64,000 nucleotides of DNA from DATHBD01 sp035296325 (GCA_035296325.1 DATHBD010000017.1:1-64000), one strand, 5' to 3'. Positions 51,026-60,344 are shown, counted from the stretch's first letter. Notes: generated from the sequence alone by a model not told the origin. Made by a program: numbers and translations.

Positions 51026-51173
51026 CAGCACCGCCGTCCGCACCGTGTCGAGCTGTCGTTCTGCCGACGGACCGCACCGGAATGGCAGGTAAAGCCACGC
51101 ATGGTGATCGATTGCACACCGATGGCACAATGATGCTGCGCGATCGACTCGGTCGCCGAGGAGGACGCCGCAA

Positions 51174-53171
51174 ATGCCCGCAGGTGACAAGCCTCACAGG
51201 TCCGCGCCGCCGCTGAGTCTTCTCCTCGCGAGCACCGCGTTCGGTGCGGTAGGCAGCGCGCTGCAGCAGCTCGCATTCGGATGGCCCACTTCCCAGGCCG
51301 GCTGGTCGAGGTTGATCGTCGGGTCGGTCATGGTCGCGGCAGTCGGCCTCCTCGTCGCCGGCCTGTTCGACCACGTGGTCACGTGGTTGAAGATCATTAT
51401 GAGGTCTCGCCTACTGCGGATTCCGCTGGCCGTCGTGGTCCTCTGCTCGCTCGCGCTCGTGCTCGGACTCCCGATTCCGAAGGTCGCCGACTCTGTCGTG
51501 CACTGGATCGGCGGTTGCCGACACGCGACAGAAGTACGCCTGCTCGCCTCACTGGACCAGCTGGACTCGGCGCGACACCTCGTCAACGAGTACGAGCAGA
51601 AGTCCGCCGAGGCCCACCATGGCTGTCCGCAGACCAATGTCCATGTGTACGCGGCGTCGTCCCGCGCCGTCCGGGAGGGGATCGCCGGCAACTGGCAGGG
51701 CGACGCCTATACCGAGATCGGTCCGCGGCCCGACCTCTGGCTTGCCGACTCCTCAGCTGAGGTACAGGCGGTCGAAGAGGCTGCGCAGCGGTACGGAACC
51801 GCACTGTCCATCAAGAAGCGCGTCATCGCCGCGTCGCCGATCGTGCTCGGCGTGCCAAGCACGCAGGTCGATGCCGGGCTCCACGGCGAACGCCGGAGTC
51901 TCGGCTGGGCCCGACTGTGGACGGAGGCGGAGAAGCGGGGATGGAACATCGTCCGACCCGACCCGGCAGCATCGGTGGTCGGTGAGATGTCCACGTTCCT
52001 GCTGTACGCCGCCCTCGGCGACGGTCCCGGACGCATCGTCGAACCGGTCCGGGCACGCGCCGTTGAGCAACGGATCGAGCGGTCCCTGGACGCCGGCGGC
52101 TACCCCCTCGGCCTCAGCACGGAGGTGCTGTGCCACCAGCGTCGGGCGGGCGCACCGGGTGCGGCGGTGATCACCACCGAGCAGGCGCTCGTCCGATACA
52201 ACGCCGGACTGGCACTCGGTGGAAGCTGCGGGCAGGACCCGGACCCCGCGCCACCGGAATCGTCCCTGATCGGCTTCTACCCGCGTGACACCCGCAGCGT
52301 TGACCTCGAACTCGTGCGGCTGACCTGGGATCAGCCGGACAGCAGGCAGGCCCGGGCAGCGCAACATGTCGATAGGTGGCTGGCCGGGCAGGACGGCAGC
52401 AGGGCATTGGTCGAGGCCGGGTTACGGTCGGAGAAACACTTCCGGGCGGAGGACCCGCTCACCGCGCGGTACGGCGCGCAACCCGCCGCGCTGTTCCCGC
52501 GCCCACCACCGGGATCGGACGCGGTCGCGGTGGCGCAGGTCATGGCGCGCTACGCAGATGCCCGCCGGCCGGGCCGCGTCCTGCTCGCGCTGGACACCTC
52601 GGGATCGATGGGCGACCGGGTGGGAGCCGCCGCAACCCGCCTCGAACTGGCCATCGGCGGCGTCCGGAACTCGCTGGACCTGATGGGCGACCGCGACCAG
52701 TTCGGACTGTGGACCTTCCCCGCTGAGGCGGGCGGGAACGCGGTCCGCGAGGTGATACCCCTCGGTCGGGGCGACGTCCCGGTCAACGGCGTTCCTCGAC
52801 GACACGCCACCCTCGACGCCGCCGCGCACCTGAAGCCCGCGGGCGCGACACCGCTGTACGCGGCGATCGCGGAAGGGGTGGGGCACCTCACGGCCGGCCG
52901 GGAGCAGGGCGTCACCGCACTGGTGGTGCTGACCGATGGCAGCGACACCGCCGGCGAGCCGCCCGGCGGGCTGGTCGCCACCGTACGAGGCCGTGGTGTG
53001 CGGGTCTTCGTGATCGCGATCGGTCAGGCGCACTGCGGGACCCCGGTGCTCAGACAGGTCGCGGATCACACCGGCGGCGCCTGCTACGAATCTGGCCCTG
53101 CCGGGCTGGTGGACACGTTGACCGAGGTACATGGGCTCCTCTGGGGAGGCGACGCAAAGCATGACGGCTAA
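51174..53171 (+). CDS. Membrane substrate-binding / VWA protein (copy 2)
   Basis: A 665-residue protein with three N-terminal hydrophobic helices (about 14-36, 45-65 and 80-100). A large extracytoplasmic solute-binding-like domain follows (about 115-440, including RPDLWLADSSAE, the counterpart of PDVWVPDSSAW in copy 1), then a C-terminal VWA domain with an intact MIDAS, DTSGSM at 474-479 and TDGSDTAG. GAGGAGGA lies nine bases before the ATG. It overlaps the next gene, a second solute-binding protein. No transporter subunits are present. It shares domain order with copy 1 but has more membrane helices. Confidence 0.85.
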   Translation: MPAGDKPHRSAPPLSLLLASTAFGAVGSALQQLAFGWPTSQAGWSRLIVGSVMVAAVGLLVAGLFDHVVTWLKIIMRSRLLRIPLAVVVLCSLALVLGLPIPKVADSVVHWIGGCRHATEVRLLASLDQLDSARHLVNEYEQKSAEAHHGCPQTNVHVYAASSRAVREGIAGNWQGDAYTEIGPRPDLWLADSSAEVQAVEEAAQRYGTALSIKKRVIAASPIVLGVPSTQVDAGLHGERRSLGWARLWTEAEKRGWNIVRPDPAASVVGEMSTFLLYAALGDGPGRIVEPVRARAVEQRIERSLDAGGYPLGLSTEVLCHQRRAGAPGAAVITTEQALVRYNAGLALGGSCGQDPDPAPPESSLIGFYPRDTRSVDLELVRLTWDQPDSRQARAAQHVDRWLAGQDGSRALVEAGLRSEKHFRAEDPLTARYGAQPAALFPRPPPGSDAVAVAQVMARYADARRPGRVLLALDTSGSMGDRVGAAATRLELAIGGVRNSLDLMGDRDQFGLWTFPAEAGGNAVREVIPLGRGDVPVNGVPRRHATLDAAAHLKPAGATPLYAAIAEGVGHLTAGREQGVTALVVLTDGSDTAGEPPGGLVATVRGRGVRVFVIAIGQAHCGTPVLRQVADHTGGACYESGPAGLVDTLTEVHGLLWGGDAKHDG

Positions 53172-54525
53172 ACGTTGGACCGGACCGGCCAAGGCGGTCG
53201 TGACGGCCTGGAAGCGGCGTCCTGTTCCGTCCGCGCTGGCGACCGGCACTATGATCGGCGTCGTGGTCGGGGCACTGCTGGGCTGGTACCTCCAACCCGT
53301 GCTGACCGCCCCGGACGGCCCCGAGCCCGGCGCGCTGGTGATTCTGAGCGGCCATGACGACAGCGTGGGCGGCCAGCGTCAGGCCCTGGTCGATCAGTGG
53401 AACGCCGAAAACAAGGCCAACCCCGCTCGGATCGAGGTGCTCCCGAGGACCGCCGATGGCCAGTGGAGCGAGATGGTGGCTCGGCACCAGTCCGGTGAAT
53501 CGCAGGCAGACGTCTACAACCTCGACGTGACCTGGACGGCTGATTTCGTCGCCGAGAAGCGGATCCTGCCGCTGCGGGAGGAAGGCCTGGACACCGACGA
53601 GTTCCTTAAAGGTCCGCTGAGTACCTGCCGCGCCGATGGCGCCGAAAGCGGCCAACTCTGGGCGTTGCCATTCAACACCGACGCAGGGCTGCTGTTCTAC
53701 CGCACGGACCTGGTGCCCAAACAGCAACACGCATGGACCTGGCAAAGGATGACCGCGGCGGTGGAACAGGCCATGGTCAGCCCCACGGCGGCGGGTCCGC
53801 GGCCGGTCGCCGGTTACGCGGGTCAGTTCGCCGACTACGAAGGGCTGACCGTCAACGCGTTGGAGATGATCTGGGCGGCGGGCGGCGACGTCGTCAACGA
53901 GCAGGGCCGGGTCGTGATCGACTCGACGGAGGCGGCGGAAGGACTGAAACGCCTCGCGGCAGCGCTCGCGCCGGGCAGCCCGCAGGTCGCGCTCCCCGCG
54001 TCGCGGAGTTTCTACGAGTGGCAGACGACCCAGGCATTCGCTGACGGGCAGGTGGCTTTCATGCGCAACTGGCCGGTGGCGTACCGCAGCCTTGCCGAAA
54101 CGGGACAGGGTGAGGCCGGTTCACCAGCCCGCGTTCCGTTCGACGTCGCGCAGCTTCCCGGGAAGAGCGTGCTCGGCGGGCAGAACCTCGCGATCGCCGC
54201 GTCGACCAAGCGGCCGAGGGCGGCGCAGAAGCTGATCGAGTTCCTCACCAGCGATCGCAGCCAGCAGATCCTCTTCGAGCGTGGCGGATTCGCCGCCACC
54301 CGCGCCATCGTCTATGAAGATCAGGCAGTCATTAACCGGTACCGGTATGCACCGACGCTGCGGGATGCGATCGAGGTCGCCCGATCACGACCGGTCACGC
54401 CGCACTACGCCAGATTCTCCGAGGCGTTCCGCAAGGTGGTGCTGGAGGCGCTGGAACACGGTGGTGAGCTTCCGTCGGATGCCGTCGAGCGGCTGACCGG
54501 GGCGCTCGAGGGCCGCATCAGCTGA
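53161..54525 (+). CDS. Membrane-anchored extracellular solute-binding protein
   Basis: A 454-residue type II solute-binding protein of the sugar ABC type, but anchored by an N-terminal helix (about 24-45) instead of a lipobox. It keeps the fold landmarks: QRQALVDQWNAENKANP, DVYNLDVTWTADF, LPFNTDAGLLFYR, the FADGQVAFMRNWP helix and AIAASTKRPRAAQKLIEFL. It begins 11 bases inside the VWA gene, so the two are co-translated and may form one complex. No permease or ATPase follows; the next gene is convergent. Confidence 0.85.
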   Translation: MTAKRWTGPAKAVVTAWKRRPVPSALATGTMIGVVVGALLGWYLQPVLTAPDGPEPGALVILSGHDDSVGGQRQALVDQWNAENKANPARIEVLPRTADGQWSEMVARHQSGESQADVYNLDVTWTADFVAEKRILPLREEGLDTDEFLKGPLSTCRADGAESGQLWALPFNTDAGLLFYRTDLVPKQQHAWTWQRMTAAVEQAMVSPTAAGPRPVAGYAGQFADYEGLTVNALEMIWAAGGDVVNEQGRVVIDSTEAAEGLKRLAAALAPGSPQVALPASRSFYEWQTTQAFADGQVAFMRNWPVAYRSLAETGQGEAGSPARVPFDVAQLPGKSVLGGQNLAIAASTKRPRAAQKLIEFLTSDRSQQILFERGGFAATRAIVYEDQAVINRYRYAPTLRDAIEVARSRPVTPHYARFSEAFRKVVLEALEHGGELPSDAVERLTGALEGRIS

Positions 54526-54572
54526 GGTGCAGGCGTTCCTGGCCGGCTCGGCGCGAGTTCGGTCAAGTGATT

Positions 54573-55418
54573 TCAGCGGACCGGTCTGGTGCCGGCCGCC
54601 ACCCAGATGGTCAACGCAGCGAGGAACTCGTTACGTGCGGCGGCCGACGCAACCGCGGAGAACCAGGCGTCGCGCATCCCGTCCGGCAGCATCCCGGCCT
54701 CAGGTGGCACCTGCGTATTGAGCATCGGCAGGACCATCGATGCCGCCGCCGGGTCGACGAAGCAGCAGGTGACCGGCACGGCCACGACGTCAAGGACGCC
54801 CGCCCGGACCAGCCGCCGCCGCAGCGTGCGGCCCATGCTGCGATTGTGCAACATCGCCCGGCTGTAGATGTGCGTCCGTACCGCGGCGACCATGTCCTCA
54901 GGCACGCCGTCGATGACCGGTGACTCCCAATCCGTGTCGATCAGGCAGATCCGACCCTCGGGCCGGGTGACCCGAACCAGCTCCCGCACCGCCCCGTCCG
55001 GATCGGCGAGGTGCTGCAACACCCGCTCGCACCGCACCCCGTCGAATACCTCGTCGGGGAACTCGAGGGCTGTGACATCACCCGTGACGTACTGCACCGC
55101 GTTGCCGTCGTGCCGCTGCGCGGCGGCCGCCACGGTGGTCGTGGAGAAGTCGAGTGCCACCACCTCGCCGCCCGGAGCCACGTCCGCGGCGAGCTGGCGG
55201 GCCACCTCACCGACACCGCACCCGGCGTCGAGGAGCCGCTGCCCGGATACCGGACGGAGGGCGTCGTGCGCGGCGCGGCGTACCCGGACAATCTCCGGGT
55301 TAGCGGCCATCCCCTCCAGCATGGCGTGGACCGCCGCCAGCATGTGCGGTGGCATCGTGTCGACCTCGGCGAACGGGCTGCGGGGCTGGGGCTGTGGTGA
55401 CCCGAGCGTCGATGACAT
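54573..55418 (-). CDS. Class I SAM-dependent methyltransferase
   Basis: A 281-residue methyltransferase of the UbiE/type 11 kind. Motif I is LLDAGCGVGEVARQL, motif II VVALDFS, then YVTGDVTALEFPDEVFDGVR and the post-motif helix RVLQHLADPDGAVREL. The substrate is unknown; the C-terminal 100 residues are probably the substrate lid. The ATG at 55418 is chosen; an ORF extension to 55463 exists. It lies convergent with the solute-binding gene and downstream of comEC on the same strand, 70 bases away. Confidence 0.88.
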   Translation of the reverse strand: MSSTLGSPQPQPRSPFAEVDTMPPHMLAAVHAMLEGMAANPEIVRVRRAAHDALRPVSGQRLLDAGCGVGEVARQLAADVAPGGEVVALDFSTTTVAAAAQRHDGNAVQYVTGDVTALEFPDEVFDGVRCERVLQHLADPDGAVRELVRVTRPEGRICLIDTDWESPVIDGVPEDMVAAVRTHIYSRAMLHNRSMGRTLRRRLVRAGVLDVVAVPVTCCFVDPAAASMVLPMLNTQVPPEAGMLPDGMRDAWFSAVASAAARNEFLAALTIWVAAGTRPVR

Positions 55419-55488
55419 GGGGTCATTCCAGCACCGGCCGAGTCTCCGCGCCATCCGGCTCACCGGTGGGCGCCTGGACGGTCGGCGC

Positions 55489-57963
55489 TCACCGGCGGGT
55501 ACCCGGGTCGCGGCCGCGGGTCACGACGGCGAGCTGGCCGGATCGACTCACGACCGCCAGGTCACCGTCGACGTCGGTGCGAAGCACCCGGACCCCCGCG
55601 CGGGCCAGCCGAGCCAGTACGGCGGCGTTGGGGTGGCCGTAGTCGTTGCCCGCCCCCACCGACACCAGCGCCACGGCCGGGTTCACGGCGGCCAGAAAGT
55701 CCGGATCCTGGAAGCTGCTGCCATGATGCGCGAGCTTCAGCACATCCGCGCGTAGTGGCACGTTGAGCAGGCCCTGCTGCTCCTCGTTCTCGGCGTCCCC
55801 GGCCAGCAGGACACTGTGCCGGCCGATCGTCGCGCGCAGCACCACGGAGTTGTTGTTGGGGTCGGAGCGGGTGCCGACGATCGGACGGTGCGGGCCGATC
55901 ACCGCCAGGTGCACCGCACCGGCGGCATAGGACGAGCCGGGCCGGGCCACGTCGACCGGTACGCCATGCCGGGCCGCGACAGTCATCACCGACGAGCGTC
56001 CGGCCGCCGGCTCGCCCAGCGACGGCGTGAGGATCGCGACGACGGGCCGGCGCCGCAGCACTCCCTCGACCCCTCCGACGTGGTCGGCGTGGAAGTGCGT
56101 CAACACCAGCAGCACCACCTGCTCCACCCCGAGGCGCCGCAGGCACCGGTCCACGGCGGCGGGATCCGGCCCGGCATCCACCACCACCGCCTGTCCGGGC
56201 CCTGCCGCCAGCACGATCGCGTCGCCCTGCCCCACATCGCAGGCCACCGTCAGCCACCCCGCCGGCGGCCACCCGGACGCCACCAGGCGGACCGGCAGCG
56301 CCCCGACGGCCGCGGCCACCGCGATGACCAGCGCCAGCCGACGCAGCACCGAAATCCGGCCGGCGCACAGCACGGCCGCCAACACCGCCGCCAGCAGGAG
56401 ACCACCGGCAGTCCCGCCCGGCCACGGCAGCAAGCCGGCCGGGGCGTCGGCACCGGTCTGCGCCAACCAGACCAACCACCGCGCCGGCCACGAGGCCAGC
56501 CACGCCAGGAACTGCGCGCCGGTCATCCACACCGGCGACAGCAGGGCCGCGCCGACGCCCAGGACCGTCGCCGGCGCCACCGCGGGGACGGCGAGCAGAT
56601 TCGCCGGGATCGCCGTCGCGCTCACCGTGCCCGAGATCGCGGCGATCACCGGCGCACACGCCGCCTGTGCCGCCGCCGGCACGGCAACAGCGTCCGACAC
56701 CACCGCCGGGACCCCGCGTGACCGCATCGCGGCGCTCCACCGCGGCGCGAGCAGCAACAGACCAGCCGTGGCCAGCACTGACAGCGCGAAGCCCGCCTCA
56801 GCCGCAAGCTCCGGGTCGACCACGAGCAGCACCGCCACCGCGGCCGCCAAGGCCGGCATCGCCGCCCGGGGCCGGCCACTCGCCAGCGCGACCAATGCGA
56901 GTCCGCCCATTGCGGCCGCCCGCAACACACTCGGCGACGGGCGCGCCAGAATCACAAAGCCCGCCAGCGCCAGGGCACACAGCACCGCCGACAGCACCGG
57001 ACCGGCCCGGCACCACCGGACCAGCAGCAGCACGGCCGCGACCACGATCGCGCAGTTGGAGCCGGACACCGCGACAAGGTGCGTCATGCCGGTCGCCCGG
57101 AACGCGTCAGCCACCGCCGGGTCGAGCCCACTGGTGTCACCCACGACCAGGCCCGGGAGCAGGCCACCCGGCTCCGGTGGCAGCGGCCGACACGCCTCCC
57201 GTAGGCCGGCCCGCAGGCCACCGGCCGCCCGCTGGGCCCAGGGCGGAGGGCTCACCGCCGTTGCCGGCAGGCTGACGGAGAGGACAGCCGCCCGGAGATC
57301 GCCGCCGCGGGACGGGCCCAGCCGGCCCGTGACGGTAGCCCGCTGACCGGGCAGGAGCCTGGCCCACTCCGGCCGGCTGGCGAGCACCAGTACGCGCGCC
57401 GACACCCGGACCCGACCGTCCGGGCCTTCGATCCAGACCAGTCGGGCGGGCACCAGGTAGGTGCGCGGTCCTCGGCCGCCACGCACCGGTCGAGGATCAT
57501 CAGTGATCACGATCTCGACGGTCGCGGTGGCGTGCCGACTGGCCTGTCCGGCGAGCGGGTCGGCGTCGCGCAGGGCCACCCGGGCTGCGGTGCTGGCGGC
57601 ACCGCACACCACGCCCAGCAGAATCGCAACGGCGAGCCACCCGACCCGACGGGCCACCGCATCAACGTCAGGGCGACTGCGGTGGGGCGCCCGGTGATCA
57701 CCCCGGCGGTCGTCGGCTCGGCGGTTATCGGCCCGGCGGGCGACGAGCCGCCGGTGCCGTGGCGTCGCGGTGGCCGCCAACGCCGCGCCCACACACGCTG
57801 CGACCGCACCCGCCGCGGCGGCCAGCAGCGCACCCGGCAGCGCCGGCAGATACAGACAACCCAACGCGGTCAGCCAGCAGCCCAGCGCGAAGCCGACCAG
57901 TCGAAGGTCGGGGAGGTCGCCGGTGCGGGTGGTCTGCACACCGCCGGGTGGACCGTCGGCCAT
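55489..57963 (-). CDS. comEC: ComEC/Rec2 DNA-uptake channel
   Basis: An 824-residue multi-spanning protein. N-terminal helices and an OB-like DUF4131 region precede the competence domain with the family signature ATGMTHLVAVSGSNCA. A metallo-beta-lactamase-like domain follows at the C-terminus (about 590-825) with THFHADHVGG, AGDAENEEQ and KLAHHGSS. It translocates single-stranded DNA in competent bacteria, though its role in actinobacteria is mostly untested. The ATG at 57963 shares one base with the comEA stop (TGATG), so the two are coupled. Confidence 0.94.
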   Translation of the reverse strand: MADGPPGGVQTTRTGDLPDLRLVGFALGCWLTALGCLYLPALPGALLAAAAGAVAACVGAALAATATPRHRRLVARRADNRRADDRRGDHRAPHRSRPDVDAVARRVGWLAVAILLGVVCGAASTAARVALRDADPLAGQASRHATATVEIVITDDPRPVRGGRGPRTYLVPARLVWIEGPDGRVRVSARVLVLASRPEWARLLPGQRATVTGRLGPSRGGDLRAAVLSVSLPATAVSPPPWAQRAAGGLRAGLREACRPLPPEPGGLLPGLVVGDTSGLDPAVADAFRATGMTHLVAVSGSNCAIVVAAVLLLVRWCRAGPVLSAVLCALALAGFVILARPSPSVLRAAAMGGLALVALASGRPRAAMPALAAAVAVLLVVDPELAAEAGFALSVLATAGLLLLAPRWSAAMRSRGVPAVVSDAVAVPAAAQAACAPVIAAISGTVSATAIPANLLAVPAVAPATVLGVGAALLSPVWMTGAQFLAWLASWPARWLVWLAQTGADAPAGLLPWPGGTAGGLLLAAVLAAVLCAGRISVLRRLALVIAVAAAVGALPVRLVASGWPPAGWLTVACDVGQGDAIVLAAGPGQAVVVDAGPDPAAVDRCLRRLGVEQVVLLVLTHFHADHVGGVEGVLRRRPVVAILTPSLGEPAAGRSSVMTVAARHGVPVDVARPGSSYAAGAVHLAVIGPHRPIVGTRSDPNNNSVVLRATIGRHSVLLAGDAENEEQQGLLNVPLRADVLKLAHHGSSFQDPDFLAAVNPAVALVSVGAGNDYGHPNAAVLARLARAGVRVLRTDVDGDLAVVSRSGQLAVVTRGRDPGTRR

Positions 57964-58868
57964 CACACCACCACCAGGTCTTTCAGCTGCTTGAACCGCG
58001 CATCACCGATCCCATCGACCTGGCGCAGGTCGTTGACGGACCGGAACGGTCCCTGCTTCGTCCGGTGGTCGACGATGCGCTGGGCAAGAACCGGACCCAC
58101 CCCGGGGAGCGTCTGCAGCTGTGTGGCGGTGGCGGTGTTCAGGTTGAGCTGCCCGCCCGGCGCCGCGCCGGCGTTGGGCTGGTCGCCGGGTGCCTGGCCG
58201 CCGTACGGGCCGCTCCCGACCCCGGGCGGAGGAGTGACCCCGATCAGCAGCAACTCGCCGTCGGCCAACTTGCGGGCGAGGTTCACGTACGACAGATCCG
58301 TACCGGGCGCGGGGCCACCGGCCGCCTCGATCGCGTCGGCCACCCGCGCGCCGACCGGCAGTCGTACCAGCCCTGGCTGGCGGACCCTGCCGGCCACGGC
58401 GATGACCAGGGCGGCGCCCGGACTCTCCGAAGCCGGACCGGCCGCCACCATCCGGGGCGGGATGGCCTCGGCCCTCGGCCGGCTGTGCCAGGCGACGAAT
58501 GCGGCGATGGCAACCACCGCCACCGCTACCGCCACCATGGCGCGGACGCCCCGCCGACCCGGATCGAATGCAGCCAGCACGCGGGTGCGCGAGGCGGCCG
58601 GTGAGTCACCTCCGGTGACAACAGCCAGCTCGCCGGTTGGCTCGCGTCCGGCCGGCTCGCGTCCGGCCGGATCGTTCCCCGGCGCCTCGCGTCCGGCCGG
58701 CTCGTCCCCCGGCGGCTCGCCTGACGCCGGCTCGTGCCCCGCGGGCGGGCGCTCGTCCGTGTTGTCCCAGGCGAGTTCGGCCGAGCCGGGTAGGCCGATG
58801 ACCCGGACGAACCGCCGGTGCACCACGTCATCGAGCTCATCGTCGAACCGTTCCGTTCGCCGCCACAT
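57963..58868 (-). CDS. comEA: ComEA DNA-binding protein
   Basis: A 301-residue protein. A cytosolic N-terminus with a PAGRE-type pentapeptide-rich stretch (about 50-85) leads to a transmembrane helix (about 108-128), a SLBB domain (VIAVAGRVRQPGLVRLPVGAR) and a C-terminal helix-hairpin-helix DNA-binding domain (NLNTATATQLQTLPGVGPVLAQRI). This is the standard actinobacterial ComEA order. The start is ATG 58868, beginning MWRRTERFDDELDD. It probably binds incoming DNA for ComEC, with which it is translationally coupled. Confidence 0.93.
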   Translation of the reverse strand: MWRRTERFDDELDDVVHRRFVRVIGLPGSAELAWDNTDERPPAGHEPASGEPPGDEPAGREAPGNDPAGREPAGREPTGELAVVTGGDSPAASRTRVLAAFDPGRRGVRAMVAVAVAVVAIAAFVAWHSRPRAEAIPPRMVAAGPASESPGAALVIAVAGRVRQPGLVRLPVGARVADAIEAAGGPAPGTDLSYVNLARKLADGELLLIGVTPPPGVGSGPYGGQAPGDQPNAGAAPGGQLNLNTATATQLQTLPGVGPVLAQRIVDHRTKQGPFRSVNDLRQVDGIGDARFKQLKDLVVV

Positions 58869-58893
58869 GGCGCACGACGTTAGGGCTGCGTTC

Positions 58894-58903
58894 GCGATAT
58901 CGC
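58894..58903. promoter_or_regulatory. GCGATATCGC palindrome before comEA
   Basis: A perfect 10-base palindrome lies 26 bases upstream of the comEA start. It contains the same GATATCGC core as the repeated sites at 50989 and 51009. It may be an operator for the competence genes; no binder is known. Confidence 0.35.
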
Positions 58904-58973
58904 CGGACCCGAGCGCTTCGGTTGTGGACAGCGAAGGGCTTGTGGACAAACGCCGGGTCAACCGGCGGACGTG

Positions 58974-59831
58974 CTATGGCAGGCGGTGCACCACCGCGGC
59001 CACCATGCCCGGCCCGACGTGCGCCGCGACGGCCGGGCCCACCTCGGTCAGGTAGCGATCTCGCACCTGGTCACCCAGTCGGGTGGCCAGTCGGTCGGCC
59101 AGACCCTGGGCGCGTTCGGGGCTGGCCAGGTGGTGCACCGCGATATCGACGGTCCCGTCGCCGGCGGCCTCGACAGCGAGGTCGGTGAGGCGCGTGAGCG
59201 CCCGACTCGCGGTACGGACGCGGTCGCGCACCAGCACGCCGGACTCGCCGATGTACAGGATCGGCTTGACTGACAGTGCGGTGCCCAGCAGGGCGGAGGC
59301 CGCGCCGATGCGTCCGCCGCGACGAAGGAACTCCAGCGTATCCACGTAGAACAGGGCGGTGGTCCGGGCAGCGGCCCCGACCGCCGCGTCCCGTACGCCG
59401 GCGAGGTCCTGTCCCTGCCCGGCGGCCTCGATCGCGGCCAGCGCGCAGAACCCCAGGCCCATGCCGGTGGAGTGACTGTCGACCACCGCGACCCGGCCGT
59501 CGAACTCCGCCGCGGCAAGCACCGCCGCGTCGTACGTGCCGGACAGCTTGGCGGACAGGTGCACCGAGACGATGGCCGGCGCCCCTTGGCGCAGCAGATC
59601 GCCGTAGACCGCAGCGAACTCCCCCGGCGCGGGCCTCGAGGTGGTGACCGCCGTACGCCTGGCGGTGAGGGCCTGCGCCACGACGTCGGATCCGACGTCG
59701 CGACCCTCTCTGCGCTGGGCTCCGGCGACGACGACGTGCAGCGGGACGACGGTGATGCCGGTGACCCGCTCGTCCGGCAGGTACGCGGTGGAGTCCGTGA
59801 CGACGCCGATAGCTGGTAGTGCCGAGGGCAT
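58974..59831 (-). CDS. DegV family fatty-acid-binding protein
   Basis: A 285-residue DegV (FakB-like) protein that binds a long-chain fatty acid for phosphorylation by a FakA kinase in firmicutes. Landmarks: VVTDSTAYLP near the start, TSRPAPGEF, VHLSAKLSGTYDAAV, VVDSHSTGMGLG and FLRRGGRIGAA, ending MVAAVVHRL. The ATG is at 59831. It sits between comEA and a lipoprotein gene, as commonly in actinobacteria. The partner kinase is not in the window. Confidence 0.93.
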   Translation of the reverse strand: MPSALPAIGVVTDSTAYLPDERVTGITVVPLHVVVAGAQRREGRDVGSDVVAQALTARRTAVTTSRPAPGEFAAVYGDLLRQGAPAIVSVHLSAKLSGTYDAAVLAAAEFDGRVAVVDSHSTGMGLGFCALAAIEAAGQGQDLAGVRDAAVGAAARTTALFYVDTLEFLRRGGRIGAASALLGTALSVKPILYIGESGVLVRDRVRTASRALTRLTDLAVEAAGDGTVDIAVHHLASPERAQGLADRLATRLGDQVRDRYLTEVGPAVAAHVGPGMVAAVVHRLP

Positions 59832-59859
59832 GACGGCACGCTACCGGACCGTACCGAAG

Positions 59860-60333
59860 TTAGCCCTTGGTGGCCTCGAGAACTTCGAAGGGCCTGCCCT
59901 GCTGGCACGTCGATACCACGCCTTCGGCGAGCGTGCCGCGCACCGTGAAGCGCCCGCCGGACTGCAGCAGGGCCCGATCGCCGCCGAGGAGGAGGTACGT
60001 CTCGCCGGCGGTGCGAAGGATCAGGCAGTTCGCCTCGACGCCCGGCGCCACGTCACCCATCAGCATCAGCTCGCTGCCCGGGGCGGCGCTGGCTCCTGGT
60101 GGTAGTGGATTCCCCGAGCCGGGGCCGGCGGGGTCGCTGGCGGGCACCGACGCGGACGGGGTCGATGGGGCCGCGGGTTCGGACGGGTCGAGGGAGCCCG
60201 TCGGTACTACCGGGCTACCGGTCACCCCGTCGGTCTGCGGTGTGCCGGCGTCGCAGCCGGCGAACAGGCCCAGGACCACCGCCATGGCCGCCACGGGCCC
60301 GAGCACCCTGGAAACCAACCCATAATCCCGCAT
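59860..60333 (-). CDS. Hypothetical lipoprotein
   Basis: A 157-residue exported protein with a signal peptide ending at the lipobox LFAGC, a Pro/Ser/Gly-rich linker of about 60 residues, and a small C-terminal domain (GVEANCLILRTAGETYLLLG ending in CQQGRPFEVLEA) with two cysteines that could form a disulphide. It has an OB-like beta pattern but no named family. Start ATG 60333 is chosen (GGGAA ahead); ATG 60342 is an alternative. Its neighbours are co-directional. Confidence 0.7.
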   Translation of the reverse strand: MRDYGLVSRVLGPVAAMAVVLGLFAGCDAGTPQTDGVTGSPVVPTGSLDPSEPAAPSTPSASVPASDPAGPGSGNPLPPGASAAPGSELMLMGDVAPGVEANCLILRTAGETYLLLGGDRALLQSGGRFTVRGTLAEGVVSTCQQGRPFEVLEATKG

Positions 60334-60344
60334 GTTTCCCATAG

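Noticed and set aside
53161..54525. ABC sugar importer operon
   Set aside because: No permease or ATPase genes are adjacent, and the binding protein is anchored by a helix and overlaps a VWA gene; a transporter cannot be inferred from this window.
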